Shown: positions 1-7,011 of the stretch, one piece after another | How the letters are laid out: every line of letters begins with the position of its first letter | How positions within the stretch are numbered: position 1 is the stretch's first letter | Virus record (IMG/VR): IMGVR_UViG_3300020596_000029 | Coordinates: 1-52,887 of that record | Reading direction: 5' to 3' (one strand) | Origin: a virus | Length of the DNA: 52,887 nt | Made by a program: the position numbers and the translations under genes | The notes under the pieces: model-generated | Database searches by the model: none | What the model was told of the DNA's origin: nothing | Seen by the model: only the letters and a program-made list of their open reading frames with translations

Positions 1-441
1 GTATGCAGAGTGTTTCGCCAAGTGCCGCAACGCTATCAAGCGCGGCAATCCCAACGCTCGCGTTGTTCCGGCACCGTGCGCGCCCTACCATGCCAGCCCC
101 GTGAGTTGGCTAGACTATTGGCGCGACATGCTTGGCTATATCGCGGCGAATGGCGGCTGTGATGGCATTGCCGTGCACGCCTATACTCGGTCGAGCAACC
201 CTGCGGACATTGCCAGCAGTGCCAAGATGGGGCCGCCGCTTGAAAAAACATACAGCGGCTTTCGCACCTATGAGGATGCGCTGGACGCTGTGCCGATGGC
301 ACTCGGCAACTTGCCAGTATACATTACTGAGTTCAATGAGTTGCTTGACGGTGGATGGGATGACCGCAATACAGGCGTGGTGCAGGCGGCATACGAAAAT
401 GTCAACGAGTGGAACAGCCGGTCGGATAGGGAAGACCGCTT
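1..441. repeat. Left copy of imperfect terminal repeat
   Basis: Bases 1-441 align without gaps to 52447-52887 with about 30 substitutions, mostly at third codon positions. Bases 1-63 and 329-441 are identical between copies. The reading frame is kept across the overlap, which supports circular closure of the genome through this locus, with two sequence variants present. Confidence 0.9.
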
Positions 442-1813
442 GCCAATCCAATGCCTTGTCCTCTATCGCTGGCCCAAGTTCGACAGATGGTACATAGACG
501 GTAAGAACGGCGTCATTGACGACTTTCGCGCGGCGGTGGAGCGCGGCTACCTCTCGCCAACAGGAGCAAACGTTGTGAATACACACATCCCCGTCGTAAG
601 CCCCGGAAGCCCCGCACCACAGCCGAGCTTGCCGCCGCGCGGTTGGGACGAGCGATTGACGCAGCGCGGGGTGACTGTCGAGACGCCTCCTATTGCGCCA
701 GGGAAACAGTTCTGGCGAGTGGTCAAGGCGCGCTGGTATAACGAGGACGAAGCCGGGGGACGACACCATATTTACATTGAGACGTACAATCCGAATGGCA
801 ATCCTATGGCTGATGTGCCGTTTCGTGTTACGTGGCCCTCTGGAGAAACGCGGGGGCGCACGAATCTTCGAGAGGGGTTTGACGCTGCCAATTATCCTAT
901 GAGTAAATCACTCAATGAGTTTAGCGTGATGATTCGGCCCGATATTGACTTTCCCTCCGAAACGCTCAAGGGTATCGGCATGGGCGCGGATGGCAACAGT
1001 GGCATCCACACGTCAACGTCCGTCACGTTTCGGTTGGTGCGAATGCCACAGATCACGACTGGCAGCACTCCGGAAAAGCCGGACACCTCACTGCCGCCGC
1101 CCATCATGCAGCCGCCTGTTACGTTTTTCGTGTCGGTAAAGTTGGGTGCGAACGTCCGCACGCAACCCCTAACGGGCAGCATCGTGACGGCCATCCCGTT
1201 TGGCGAACAAGTTTCTGTCACCGGCTACGACGCCGTGCGCCAATGGGCCTATGTGCGATGGCAGGGCATCGAGGGCTACGTGCTGGCCGCGCTACTCAGT
1301 TCGCAACTGCCGAGCGTGGGGACAGGGCCGACACCTGCACAGCCGCCGCAGCCTGCACCAAGTGTAGATAGCTGGCAACGCAGTTTGGCCTTCATCAAAA
1401 AGTGGGAGGGCGATTGGGCAGACAATCCAAATGACCCAGGAGGAGCTACCCAAAAAGGTATTACCATCGGCACATACACCCGTTGGCGTGCAGCGCATGG
1501 GCAGCCCGCTCCGAGCAAAGATGACTTGCGGAACATCCCTGACGCCATTGTGGAGCAAATTTTCCGGGAGTGGTATTGGAATGAGTCAAAAGCCAACACG
1601 CTTGCATGGCCTATGTGCTTGGCGCAAATGAATATTGCCGTCAACGCTGGGCCTGGGCGCGCTATGCAGTTTTTGGCTGACAGTGGCGGTAACTTTCTGC
1701 TCTATAACGCAATCGCGTTGGAGTGGTACACAAAGATAGACGGCTGGAAGCATTTTAGTGCTGCGTGGGCGCGCCGATGTGCCGATGTGCTGCGCGAGGC
1801 AGCGGGCAAATGA
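1..1813 (+). CDS. Endolysin, C-terminal part (GH-A-like + SH3 + GH108)
   Basis: Open from the first base in the frame that the right end of the window enters, so this is the 3' part of the gene starting at 52121. Joined, it encodes 712 residues. The left part completes a clan GH-A-like glycosidase barrel: a TEF motif near base 325 is the expected nucleophile, and the acid/base NEP motif lies in the right-end part. A proline-rich linker and a beta-rich segment follow, then an SH3-like wall-binding domain (about 1129-1305). The C-terminal GH108-type lysozyme domain (about 1372-1810) has the hallmark WEG...DPGGATQKGIT with the catalytic Glu in WEG. It should cut peptidoglycan at the end of infection, since holin-like genes precede it. 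Two glycosidase domains plus SH3 is a long architecture for an endolysin. A virion-associated lysin is the alternative. Confidence 0.85.
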   Translation, partial: YAECFAKCRNAIKRGNPNARVVPAPCAPYHASPVSWLDYWRDMLGYIAANGGCDGIAVHAYTRSSNPADIASSAKMGPPLEKTYSGFRTYEDALDAVPMALGNLPVYITEFNELLDGGWDDRNTGVVQAAYENVNEWNSRSDREDRLPIQCLVLYRWPKFDRWYIDGKNGVIDDFRAAVERGYLSPTGANVVNTHIPVVSPGSPAPQPSLPPRGWDERLTQRGVTVETPPIAPGKQFWRVVKARWYNEDEAGGRHHIYIETYNPNGNPMADVPFRVTWPSGETRGRTNLREGFDAANYPMSKSLNEFSVMIRPDIDFPSETLKGIGMGADGNSGIHTSTSVTFRLVRMPQITTGSTPEKPDTSLPPPIMQPPVTFFVSVKLGANVRTQPLTGSIVTAIPFGEQVSVTGYDAVRQWAYVRWQGIEGYVLAALLSSQLPSVGTGPTPAQPPQPAPSVDSWQRSLAFIKKWEGDWADNPNDPGGATQKGITIGTYTRWRAAHGQPAPSKDDLRNIPDAIVEQIFREWYWNESKANTLAWPMCLAQMNIAVNAGPGRAMQFLADSGGNFLLYNAIALEWYTKIDGWKHFSAAWARRCADVLREAAGK

Positions 1814-1925
1814 GCATAAGCGCAGCAGTGCCAGGGTGCAGACGCGTAGCCTGTTGCGCGCTGGGGACTATGACAAACTGCAAACGGTTATCGCCGTGGG
1901 CTATACGGATTGAACGGAGGTTTTT

Positions 1926-2150
1926 ATGAAAGACAGTGGGTTCTGGGCGTCACTCTCGATAGGTGCGATTGTGACGATGAGTATCGCCTTCGCCCTTAAT
2001 CAGAACGAAGCGCAAGCGGCAACAAACAAGACTTTCCCGCTTTGCGAGCCGATTAACAGCGCGGCAACGATTATCGTGTACCGTTGCGAGCCAGATGATG
2101 GCGCGCCGTACTTGCTCAATAGCGTCGGATTTATGCTCCAAGTCGAGTAG
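1926..2150 (+). CDS. Small secreted protein, unknown function
   Basis: A 74-residue protein with a clear export signal: a charged start, a hydrophobic stretch (about residues 6-23) and an AxA-type cleavage region (QAATN, about residues 30-34). The mature part would be only about 40 residues and contains two cysteines that could form a disulfide. The start is fixed by GGAGG at 1916-1920. It lies 112 bases after the endolysin stop, a gap in which I see nothing else, and 31 bases before another secreted protein, so the two are probably co-expressed. No family recognised. A lysis accessory or a surface-exclusion protein are possible but unsupported roles. Confidence 0.6.
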   Translation: MKDSGFWASLSIGAIVTMSIAFALNQNEAQAATNKTFPLCEPINSAATIIVYRCEPDDGAPYLLNSVGFMLQVE

Positions 2151-2181
2151 CTTTTTTTTTGTATCGGGAAGGGGTCGGAAG

Positions 2182-3021
2182 ATGAAAAAATTAGTTATCG
2201 TAATTCTTGCCGTCGTTATAGCTCTGGTGATTGCACCCAACCCAAGCCATGCGGCTGACAGCGGGTGGATCACCACATGCAACTATTCACACTCGTTGCC
2301 CGACGACCCCATCGTTTCACCCAGCCAACCTGGCGCAGCGCACCTACACGACTTCGTAGGCGCGACCACCACCAACGCCGCGTCCACAGGAGAATCTCTT
2401 TTGGCGGGTGGCACAACGTGCCTCGTGCCGGGTGACAAGTCGGCCTATTGGGTTCCGGCACTTTACCGCAATGGGGTACGCCTTCTGCCACAGGGGACAA
2501 GCAAAAACGCTTTGTTCTACTACCGGCGTAAGGGCGCACCCGCCGGTGTAACCGTGCAGCCGTTCCCGCTTGGGCTGAAAATCATTGTCGGCAATGCAAA
2601 AGCCACGTCACCCGCTGAGAATCCGCAACTCGGCAGCCAGATTATTTGGAAGTGTGGGCCTGGCAGCGGAACGGATTTAGCCGCCCCACCTACGCAATGT
2701 AGCAGCGGCATCATGGTTGTGTCGTTGCAGTTCCCGAATTGTTGGGACGGAACAAATCTGGACAGCGCAGACCATCGCTCGCACATGGCCTATCCAAGTG
2801 GCAGCAGTTGTCCCGCGACACATCCTGTCGTGTTACCACGCATCGAATCGTTCTTCCGCTATAACGTCGGCACGGCACCCATCGGCACAATCACGCTGGC
2901 CAGTGGCCCGTACTATACGATCCACCAAGATTTCTTTAACGCCTGGGAGCCAGGCGTATTGCAGAGCTTGATTAACAAGTGCATAAATCCAGGCACCGAC
3001 TGTGGAACTAATCCAAATTAA
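2182..3021 (+). CDS. Secreted DUF1996 protein
   Basis: 279 residues beginning with a textbook signal peptide (MKK, hydrophobic core, PSHAAD cleavage region near residue 24). The mature protein matches DUF1996: DDPIVSPSQPGAAHLHDFVG with TTTNA, then a WDGTNLDSADHRSHMAYP block and CPATHPVVLPRI. The His- and Asp-rich motifs suggest metal or sugar binding, but the biochemical activity of the family is not established. DUF1996 proteins are mostly secreted proteins of fungi and actinobacteria, so a phage copy is notable. The ATG at 2182 is chosen over an upstream start because the signal peptide begins there and GGGAAGGGG lies just before it. The stop overlaps the next start (TAATG), so it is translationally coupled to a virion-like protein. 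Confidence 0.8.
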   Translation: MKKLVIVILAVVIALVIAPNPSHAADSGWITTCNYSHSLPDDPIVSPSQPGAAHLHDFVGATTTNAASTGESLLAGGTTCLVPGDKSAYWVPALYRNGVRLLPQGTSKNALFYYRRKGAPAGVTVQPFPLGLKIIVGNAKATSPAENPQLGSQIIWKCGPGSGTDLAAPPTQCSSGIMVVSLQFPNCWDGTNLDSADHRSHMAYPSGSSCPATHPVVLPRIESFFRYNVGTAPIGTITLASGPYYTIHQDFFNAWEPGVLQSLINKCINPGTDCGTNPN

Positions 3022-5033
3022 TGGCAATCGCGTTTGCGAATCTGGGCGCGTCGGCTAACCCGGACATTAACAACAGCACGGATGCAACTTCCTACGCTAA
3101 CACGTCATGGACGCCGCCAACGAGCGGTCTGATTCTGCTTTTTGTTAACTCAAGACGAGCGGCAGCGGTGGACACACCTACCGTATCCGGCAACGGCTTA
3201 ACTTGGGTACAAATTGGTACGACAATCACCCCTGGTTCCGGCTTGGCAGGGTCAGGCTTATCGCTTTTTGCTGCTGATGCCAGCGGCAGTACGGTAGGGG
3301 CGACGACCATTAGTTTCGGGGCCAACACCCAGCTACATTGTACAGCTAGTTTCTTTCATGCCGACGGCGTCGATCTGTCAGGCGGCGTAGCTGCCGCCCT
3401 TGTGCAATCCGTCACGGCGACGGACGGCGCTGTGGCAGGCACAACGGGAACTGTAACGCTGGCCGCTGCGGGCAATTCTAACAACCGTCCCGTAGCGGGC
3501 TTTTTGCACCTTACCAACGAAGTTCACACGCCGCGCGCCAACTGGACAGAAGCCGATGATTTGGGCGGTGCTGGCGGTGCGCGCGGCGTCGAGACGCAGT
3601 ACCGTAGTGACGCCTTCGAGACAACTGCCACCGCGACTTGGGCAACGTCAGCCGGCTGGTGTGGCATAGCCGCCGAACTCAAGGCGACGTTGGGCACAAG
3701 TTACAACCAGAGCGCGGGCGGAACCGTTACCCCCGCAGGCGCGATTAGCAAAGGTATCGCCAAGTTATTTGCAGGAACGTTAACGACCGCCGGTGCGCTG
3801 ATTCGCCTAGTCGCTAAGTTATTCGCGGGGACGCTAACGAGTAGTGGCACACTCATTCGCAACGCAGGCAAAACGCTTGCAGGCACTTTAACAACCAGTG
3901 GAATACTGAGTACGGCTCGAAGTTATGTGCGCTCCTTTGCTGGCACGTTGACGACAGCGGGAAGCCTAGTACGGGCAACGGCGAAGGCTTTGGCAGGCAC
4001 GCTAACGAGTAGCGGCGTTGTGACAAGAGTACGCGGTTATTTTCGCTCCCTTGCCGGAACGCTTACGAGTAGTGGCGCACTAAGCCGTAATGCAGCAAAG
4101 GCACTTGCTGGCACATTAACGAGTAGTGGCGCGCTTACTACCGCGCGCGGTTATGTGCGCTCACTCGCTGGGACGCTCACCAGCGCGGGCGCACTAAGCC
4201 GTAATGCAGCAAAGGCACTTGCTGGCACGCTCACCAGCAGTGGCGTTGTCACAACAGCACGCGCTTATGCCCGTTCACTTGCGGGTACGCTCACCACTTC
4301 CGGCGCATTGCTGCGTACCATCGCTAAGGGCCTTGCCGGAACACTAACGAGCGGCGGCGTTGTCTCAACCGCACGCGGTTACATTCGTTCCTTTGCAGGA
4401 ACGTTAACGAGTAGTGGCACTATCGCCCGCAGCATAAGCAAAGCATTTGGCGGGACACTCACCAGCGCAGGCACGATGGTTCGCAACATCGCTAAACTCC
4501 TGAGCGGCGTGTTAACGAGTGCGGGTGCGCTAAGTACAGAGTTGGCTGGCGGCTTTGCCCAAGCGGTGGGCGGCACGCTTACGCTGGCAGGCGCAATCAC
4601 GCGACAGACTAGCAAGAGCCTAGCAGGTACGCTCTCAAGCGCAGGCAACATCCTACGCGCCATCGCTAAGTCATTTGCTGGCACGTTGACGCCCAGCGGC
4701 ACATTGCAAACGGCGCGCACCTACATTCGCTTATTTGCCGGGACATTGACGACGGCTGGCACGCTGGCACGCAACACGGGCAAGACGCTCACGGGCGCGC
4801 TAGTTCCAAGCGGCGCAATTGCCAGAGCCATCAGCAAAGCCGTCGCGGGCGCGTTGTCGTTTATCGGTACGCTCGTTAGGACGTTGGCGGGTGGAAGTAC
4901 GGCACTGTTGGATGTCACACTCAGTGACAGTGCCGTGAATATAGTAAACCTAGTCGATAGCGCGGTGTACGCCGCGACGTTACAAAGTAGCGCGGTCTAC
5001 ACCGTGACCTTATCAGATACAACGAGGACATAA
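3021..5033 (+). CDS. Repeat-rich virion surface or fibre protein
   Basis: 670 residues. The N-terminal 230 or so look like a beta-sandwich domain often found in phage surface proteins. From about residue 235 to 630 there are about 21 imperfect 18-20 residue repeats of the form AGTLTSSGALSRNAAKAL, alternating with a GTLTSSG..TTARGYVRSL variant. The alternation predicts a regular solenoid of a beta hairpin plus a short helix. A short C-terminal domain follows (LLDVTLSDSAV...). There is no signal peptide, which points to a structural part of the particle rather than a secreted product. It is one base overlapped with the DUF1996 gene and 2 bases from the next virion-like gene. Receptor binding or adhesion is the likely job, by inference only. 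Confidence 0.6.
   Translation: MAIAFANLGASANPDINNSTDATSYANTSWTPPTSGLILLFVNSRRAAAVDTPTVSGNGLTWVQIGTTITPGSGLAGSGLSLFAADASGSTVGATTISFGANTQLHCTASFFHADGVDLSGGVAAALVQSVTATDGAVAGTTGTVTLAAAGNSNNRPVAGFLHLTNEVHTPRANWTEADDLGGAGGARGVETQYRSDAFETTATATWATSAGWCGIAAELKATLGTSYNQSAGGTVTPAGAISKGIAKLFAGTLTTAGALIRLVAKLFAGTLTSSGTLIRNAGKTLAGTLTTSGILSTARSYVRSFAGTLTTAGSLVRATAKALAGTLTSSGVVTRVRGYFRSLAGTLTSSGALSRNAAKALAGTLTSSGALTTARGYVRSLAGTLTSAGALSRNAAKALAGTLTSSGVVTTARAYARSLAGTLTTSGALLRTIAKGLAGTLTSGGVVSTARGYIRSFAGTLTSSGTIARSISKAFGGTLTSAGTMVRNIAKLLSGVLTSAGALSTELAGGFAQAVGGTLTLAGAITRQTSKSLAGTLSSAGNILRAIAKSFAGTLTPSGTLQTARTYIRLFAGTLTTAGTLARNTGKTLTGALVPSGAIARAISKAVAGALSFIGTLVRTLAGGSTALLDVTLSDSAVNIVNLVDSAVYAATLQSSAVYTVTLSDTTRT
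3760..4860 (+). repeat. Tandem 54-60 bp coding repeats
   Basis: About 20 degenerate repeats encode the GTLT-SG-L-R--AK-LA unit of the 670-residue protein. Some neighbours are nearly identical at DNA level, such as the two copies of CGTAATGCAGCAAAGGCACT at 4087 and 4199, so unequal recombination could change copy number. There are no unique spacers, so this is not a CRISPR array. Confidence 0.85.
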
Positions 5034-5035
5034 TA

Positions 5036-5644
5036 ATGAACAGCATAGTAAACATGGCGGGTAATTTGGGATTCAAGGTGCAACGCGCACAGGGCGCTCC
5101 CCTCGCTTGGCGCATTCGTAACGCGCTGCGACCGAGCTTTTGGAGTGGATGGCTGGCTGTGCAAATGGCCAAAGCCTTTAGTGCGCTGACAGGCTTCCCC
5201 ATCCTTCACAGCCAGCTAGAAGTACAACTGCGCCGCAAGGACGGCAGCCGCGTCAACTACGGCGTGGTGGGCTATCGCGTCGTGACCACGGCCTTTGTCA
5301 CCTTCGTGGTGGATCAGTTGCAAACAGAAACGGCCGTCTTCGGTGACTTCAAATTTCACGACAGCGGCGTTGGCGTTACGGCGGAAAATGTAGCCAATAC
5401 CACGATGGAAACGACAGACGGCGAGGCGCGCGTGAGTGGTACGCAGACCGAGAGCGCAGCGACGATTTACCAAAGTGTCGGCACGATCACCTACACGACC
5501 ACGAAAGCCATAACCGAGCATGGTTTGTTCAACGACTTGACCGCTGGAACTTTAATGGACAGAACAGTATTCACGGCAATAAATGTGGTAAACACTGACG
5601 CCTGTACTTTTACGTACTCTCTGACTGTATCGGCTGGCGGATAA
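5036..5644 (+). CDS. Probable virion (tail tip or fibre) protein
   Basis: 202 residues, no signal peptide. The C-terminal half is beta-rich with a pattern common in phage structural proteins: ITEHGLFNDLTAGTLMDRTVF, then F-Y-LTVSAGG at the very end, which reads like a tail-tip or fibre domain. The N-terminal half has a short hydrophobic and basic stretch. It starts 2 bases after the repeat-rich protein and is followed 15 bases later by an Ig-like protein, so the three probably form one structural module. The exact place in the particle cannot be told. Confidence 0.5.
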   Translation: MNSIVNMAGNLGFKVQRAQGAPLAWRIRNALRPSFWSGWLAVQMAKAFSALTGFPILHSQLEVQLRRKDGSRVNYGVVGYRVVTTAFVTFVVDQLQTETAVFGDFKFHDSGVGVTAENVANTTMETTDGEARVSGTQTESAATIYQSVGTITYTTTKAITEHGLFNDLTAGTLMDRTVFTAINVVNTDACTFTYSLTVSAGG

Positions 5645-5659
5645 GTAAATGGGGGCAGC

Positions 5660-5956
5660 ATGGCAAACGGCTATACCGTAGGCGACCTCGTAAAGGTCGC
5701 AGCAATCTTTACCAACGCGGCAGGGACGGCGGTAGACCCCACTGCCGTTCTTGCCAAATACAAGACGCCGGCGGGCGTCATAACTACGCTCACCTATGGC
5801 GTGGACGCCGCGTTGGTGCGCGACAGCGCGGGCAACTATCACGTGGACATTAACGCCGCCTCAGAAGGTCGCTGGCGATACCGCTTTTACTCGACAGGCA
5901 CGGGCCAAGCCGCCAACGAGGAAGATTTCATCGTGTCGGGAAGCAGCTTCGATTGA
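5660..5956 (+). CDS. Small Ig-like virion protein
   Basis: 98 residues with a compact beta-sandwich pattern: Y-VGDLVKVAAIFTNAAGTAVDP, VRDSAGNYHVDINA, GRWRYRFYSTGTGQAANEEDF. Small proteins of this build are common in siphovirus structural modules and are probably head or tail decorations. GGGGGC lies just before the ATG. The stop (TGA 5954-5956) overlaps the ATG of the CAP-domain gene. Confidence 0.55.
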   Translation: MANGYTVGDLVKVAAIFTNAAGTAVDPTAVLAKYKTPAGVITTLTYGVDAALVRDSAGNYHVDINAASEGRWRYRFYSTGTGQAANEEDFIVSGSSFD

Positions 5957-6453
5957 TGCCAAACGTTTATTTGCCACAGGTGTTTGGCACCGGCCCCACC
6001 TCGCAAGGCGGCTTGTCTGTGGAGCGCGAGGTGTACGCCCTTATGGCCTCCCATGCCGAACAAGGGCGCGTCGGCATGGCATGGGACGACGCTCTTGCCG
6101 ACATTGCCCATTCGCGCGTGATGAGCCAAGCGCGCGACGGCTGGTCGGGGCATGTAGACCCACAGGGGCGTGGGCCTAATGCTTACTGTCGCATGGTAGG
6201 CTACCAACTTCCTGACTGGTATTTGCAGGATAACGACGCGAACAACATTGAGAGCATCGCAGATTCAGGAGACGGCAGCGTCGAAGGCGTGTGGGACTCG
6301 TGGCTCGGCTCAACTGGCCATCGTATGCACATTTTAGCGACAGACAGTTTTTACAAGGCGCAAACTCAGGTTGGCATTGCGTATTACTATCTGGCGACAA
6401 GTAAGCATTTGCACTACTGGTGCATTCTTAGTGCGCCGATGGTGGGGGAGTAG
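5956..6453 (+). CDS. CAP-superfamily (SCP/PR1-like) protein
   Basis: 165 residues with CAP-domain signatures: an N-terminal helix (REVYALMASHAEQGRVGMAW), then HVDPQGRGPNAYCRMVGY, NNIESIA, VWDSWLGSTGHRMHIL and QVGIAYYY...HYWCIL. The His-Glu-Glu-His type cavity residues appear present (H of GHVDP, E of NIESIA, H of GHRMH). CAP proteins are usually secreted and bind lipids, sterols or metals, or act as proteases in a few cases. Here no signal peptide is seen. It may be displayed on the virion or leave the cell on lysis. ATG 5956 overlaps the previous stop; a TTG at 5953 is less likely. Confidence 0.75.
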   Translation: MPNVYLPQVFGTGPTSQGGLSVEREVYALMASHAEQGRVGMAWDDALADIAHSRVMSQARDGWSGHVDPQGRGPNAYCRMVGYQLPDWYLQDNDANNIESIADSGDGSVEGVWDSWLGSTGHRMHILATDSFYKAQTQVGIAYYYLATSKHLHYWCILSAPMVGE

Positions 6454-6459
6454 GGGAGC

Positions 6460-7011
6460 ATGAGCGAGAAGATAAAGGCTTACGAAGTCGATTTGAACGA
6501 GTTGCGACCTGATCCAAGCAACGCCAATGCAGGGTCAGAACGTGGGCAACACATGATTGACGCCTCGGTGACTGAAACAGGGCTGCATAGAGGCGTTGCT
6601 GTAGACGCTAACGGCTATTTAGTGGCAGGTAACAAAACGCATCAATCGGCGATTGATGCAGGATTTAAGCGCGCCATTATTGTTGAGACTTCTGGCGATA
6701 CCCTAGTTGTCACCAAGAGACTTGACTTTGATTTGATGGATGCCGACCCAAACAACAAGGCAAGACGCGCCGCATATTTTGACAACAGAACTTCTGAAGT
6801 GTCTATGCAATGGAATGTCGAGCAACTGTTTGCCGACATGGGCGCGGGGCTTGACCTGTCGGGCATGTTTCGCGAGGACGAGCTAGACGCGATGCTGGCG
6901 GGGATGCAGGTGCCTGACTTTCAGCCTGTGGATGCAAGCGAACAGCCACGCCTTGACCAAAAGAAACCGATTGTCTGCCCGCATTGCGGCGAGGAATTCA
7001 CTCCAGAATGA
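6460..7011 (+). CDS. ParB/Srx-fold protein with C-terminal zinc knuckle
   Basis: 183 residues. Residues 1-125 form a ParB/sulfiredoxin-like domain (LRPDPSNANAGSERG, then VAGNKTHQSAIDAG, the GNK/R-T/E nucleotide-binding motif). The C-terminus carries CPHCGEEF, half a zinc ribbon. Unlike the second ParB-type protein at 7772 it has no methyltransferase domain. It overlaps mom by four bases (ATGA), so the two are translationally coupled. In phage Mu the zinc-finger protein Com overlaps mom and activates its translation. A similar role here is an inference from the arrangement and the CPHC knuckle. Its 3' part is identical over 75 bases to the methyltransferase gene. Confidence 0.7.
   Translation: MSEKIKAYEVDLNELRPDPSNANAGSERGQHMIDASVTETGLHRGVAVDANGYLVAGNKTHQSAIDAGFKRAIIVETSGDTLVVTKRLDFDLMDADPNNKARRAAYFDNRTSEVSMQWNVEQLFADMGAGLDLSGMFREDELDAMLAGMQVPDFQPVDASEQPRLDQKKPIVCPHCGEEFTPE
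6832..6906 (+). repeat. 75-bp segment identical to 8138-8212
   Basis: Bases 6832-6906 and 8138-8212 are identical and code for the same ADMGAGLDLSGMFREDELDA segment in the two ParB-like proteins. Flanking sequence is much less similar. This suggests recent gene conversion or domain transfer between the two genes. Confidence 0.9.

Noticed and set aside
110-769. Minus-strand open frame across the endolysin
   Set aside because: Antisense to a gene with clear catalytic motifs; no start signals.
1814-1925. Search for a promoter between the endolysin and the small secreted gene
   Set aside because: No -35/-10 pair with acceptable spacing was seen; only a ribosome site for the next gene.
3760-4860. 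Repeat block considered as a CRISPR array
   Set aside because: Repeats are tandem, degenerate and in frame with a protein; there are no unique spacers or cas genes.
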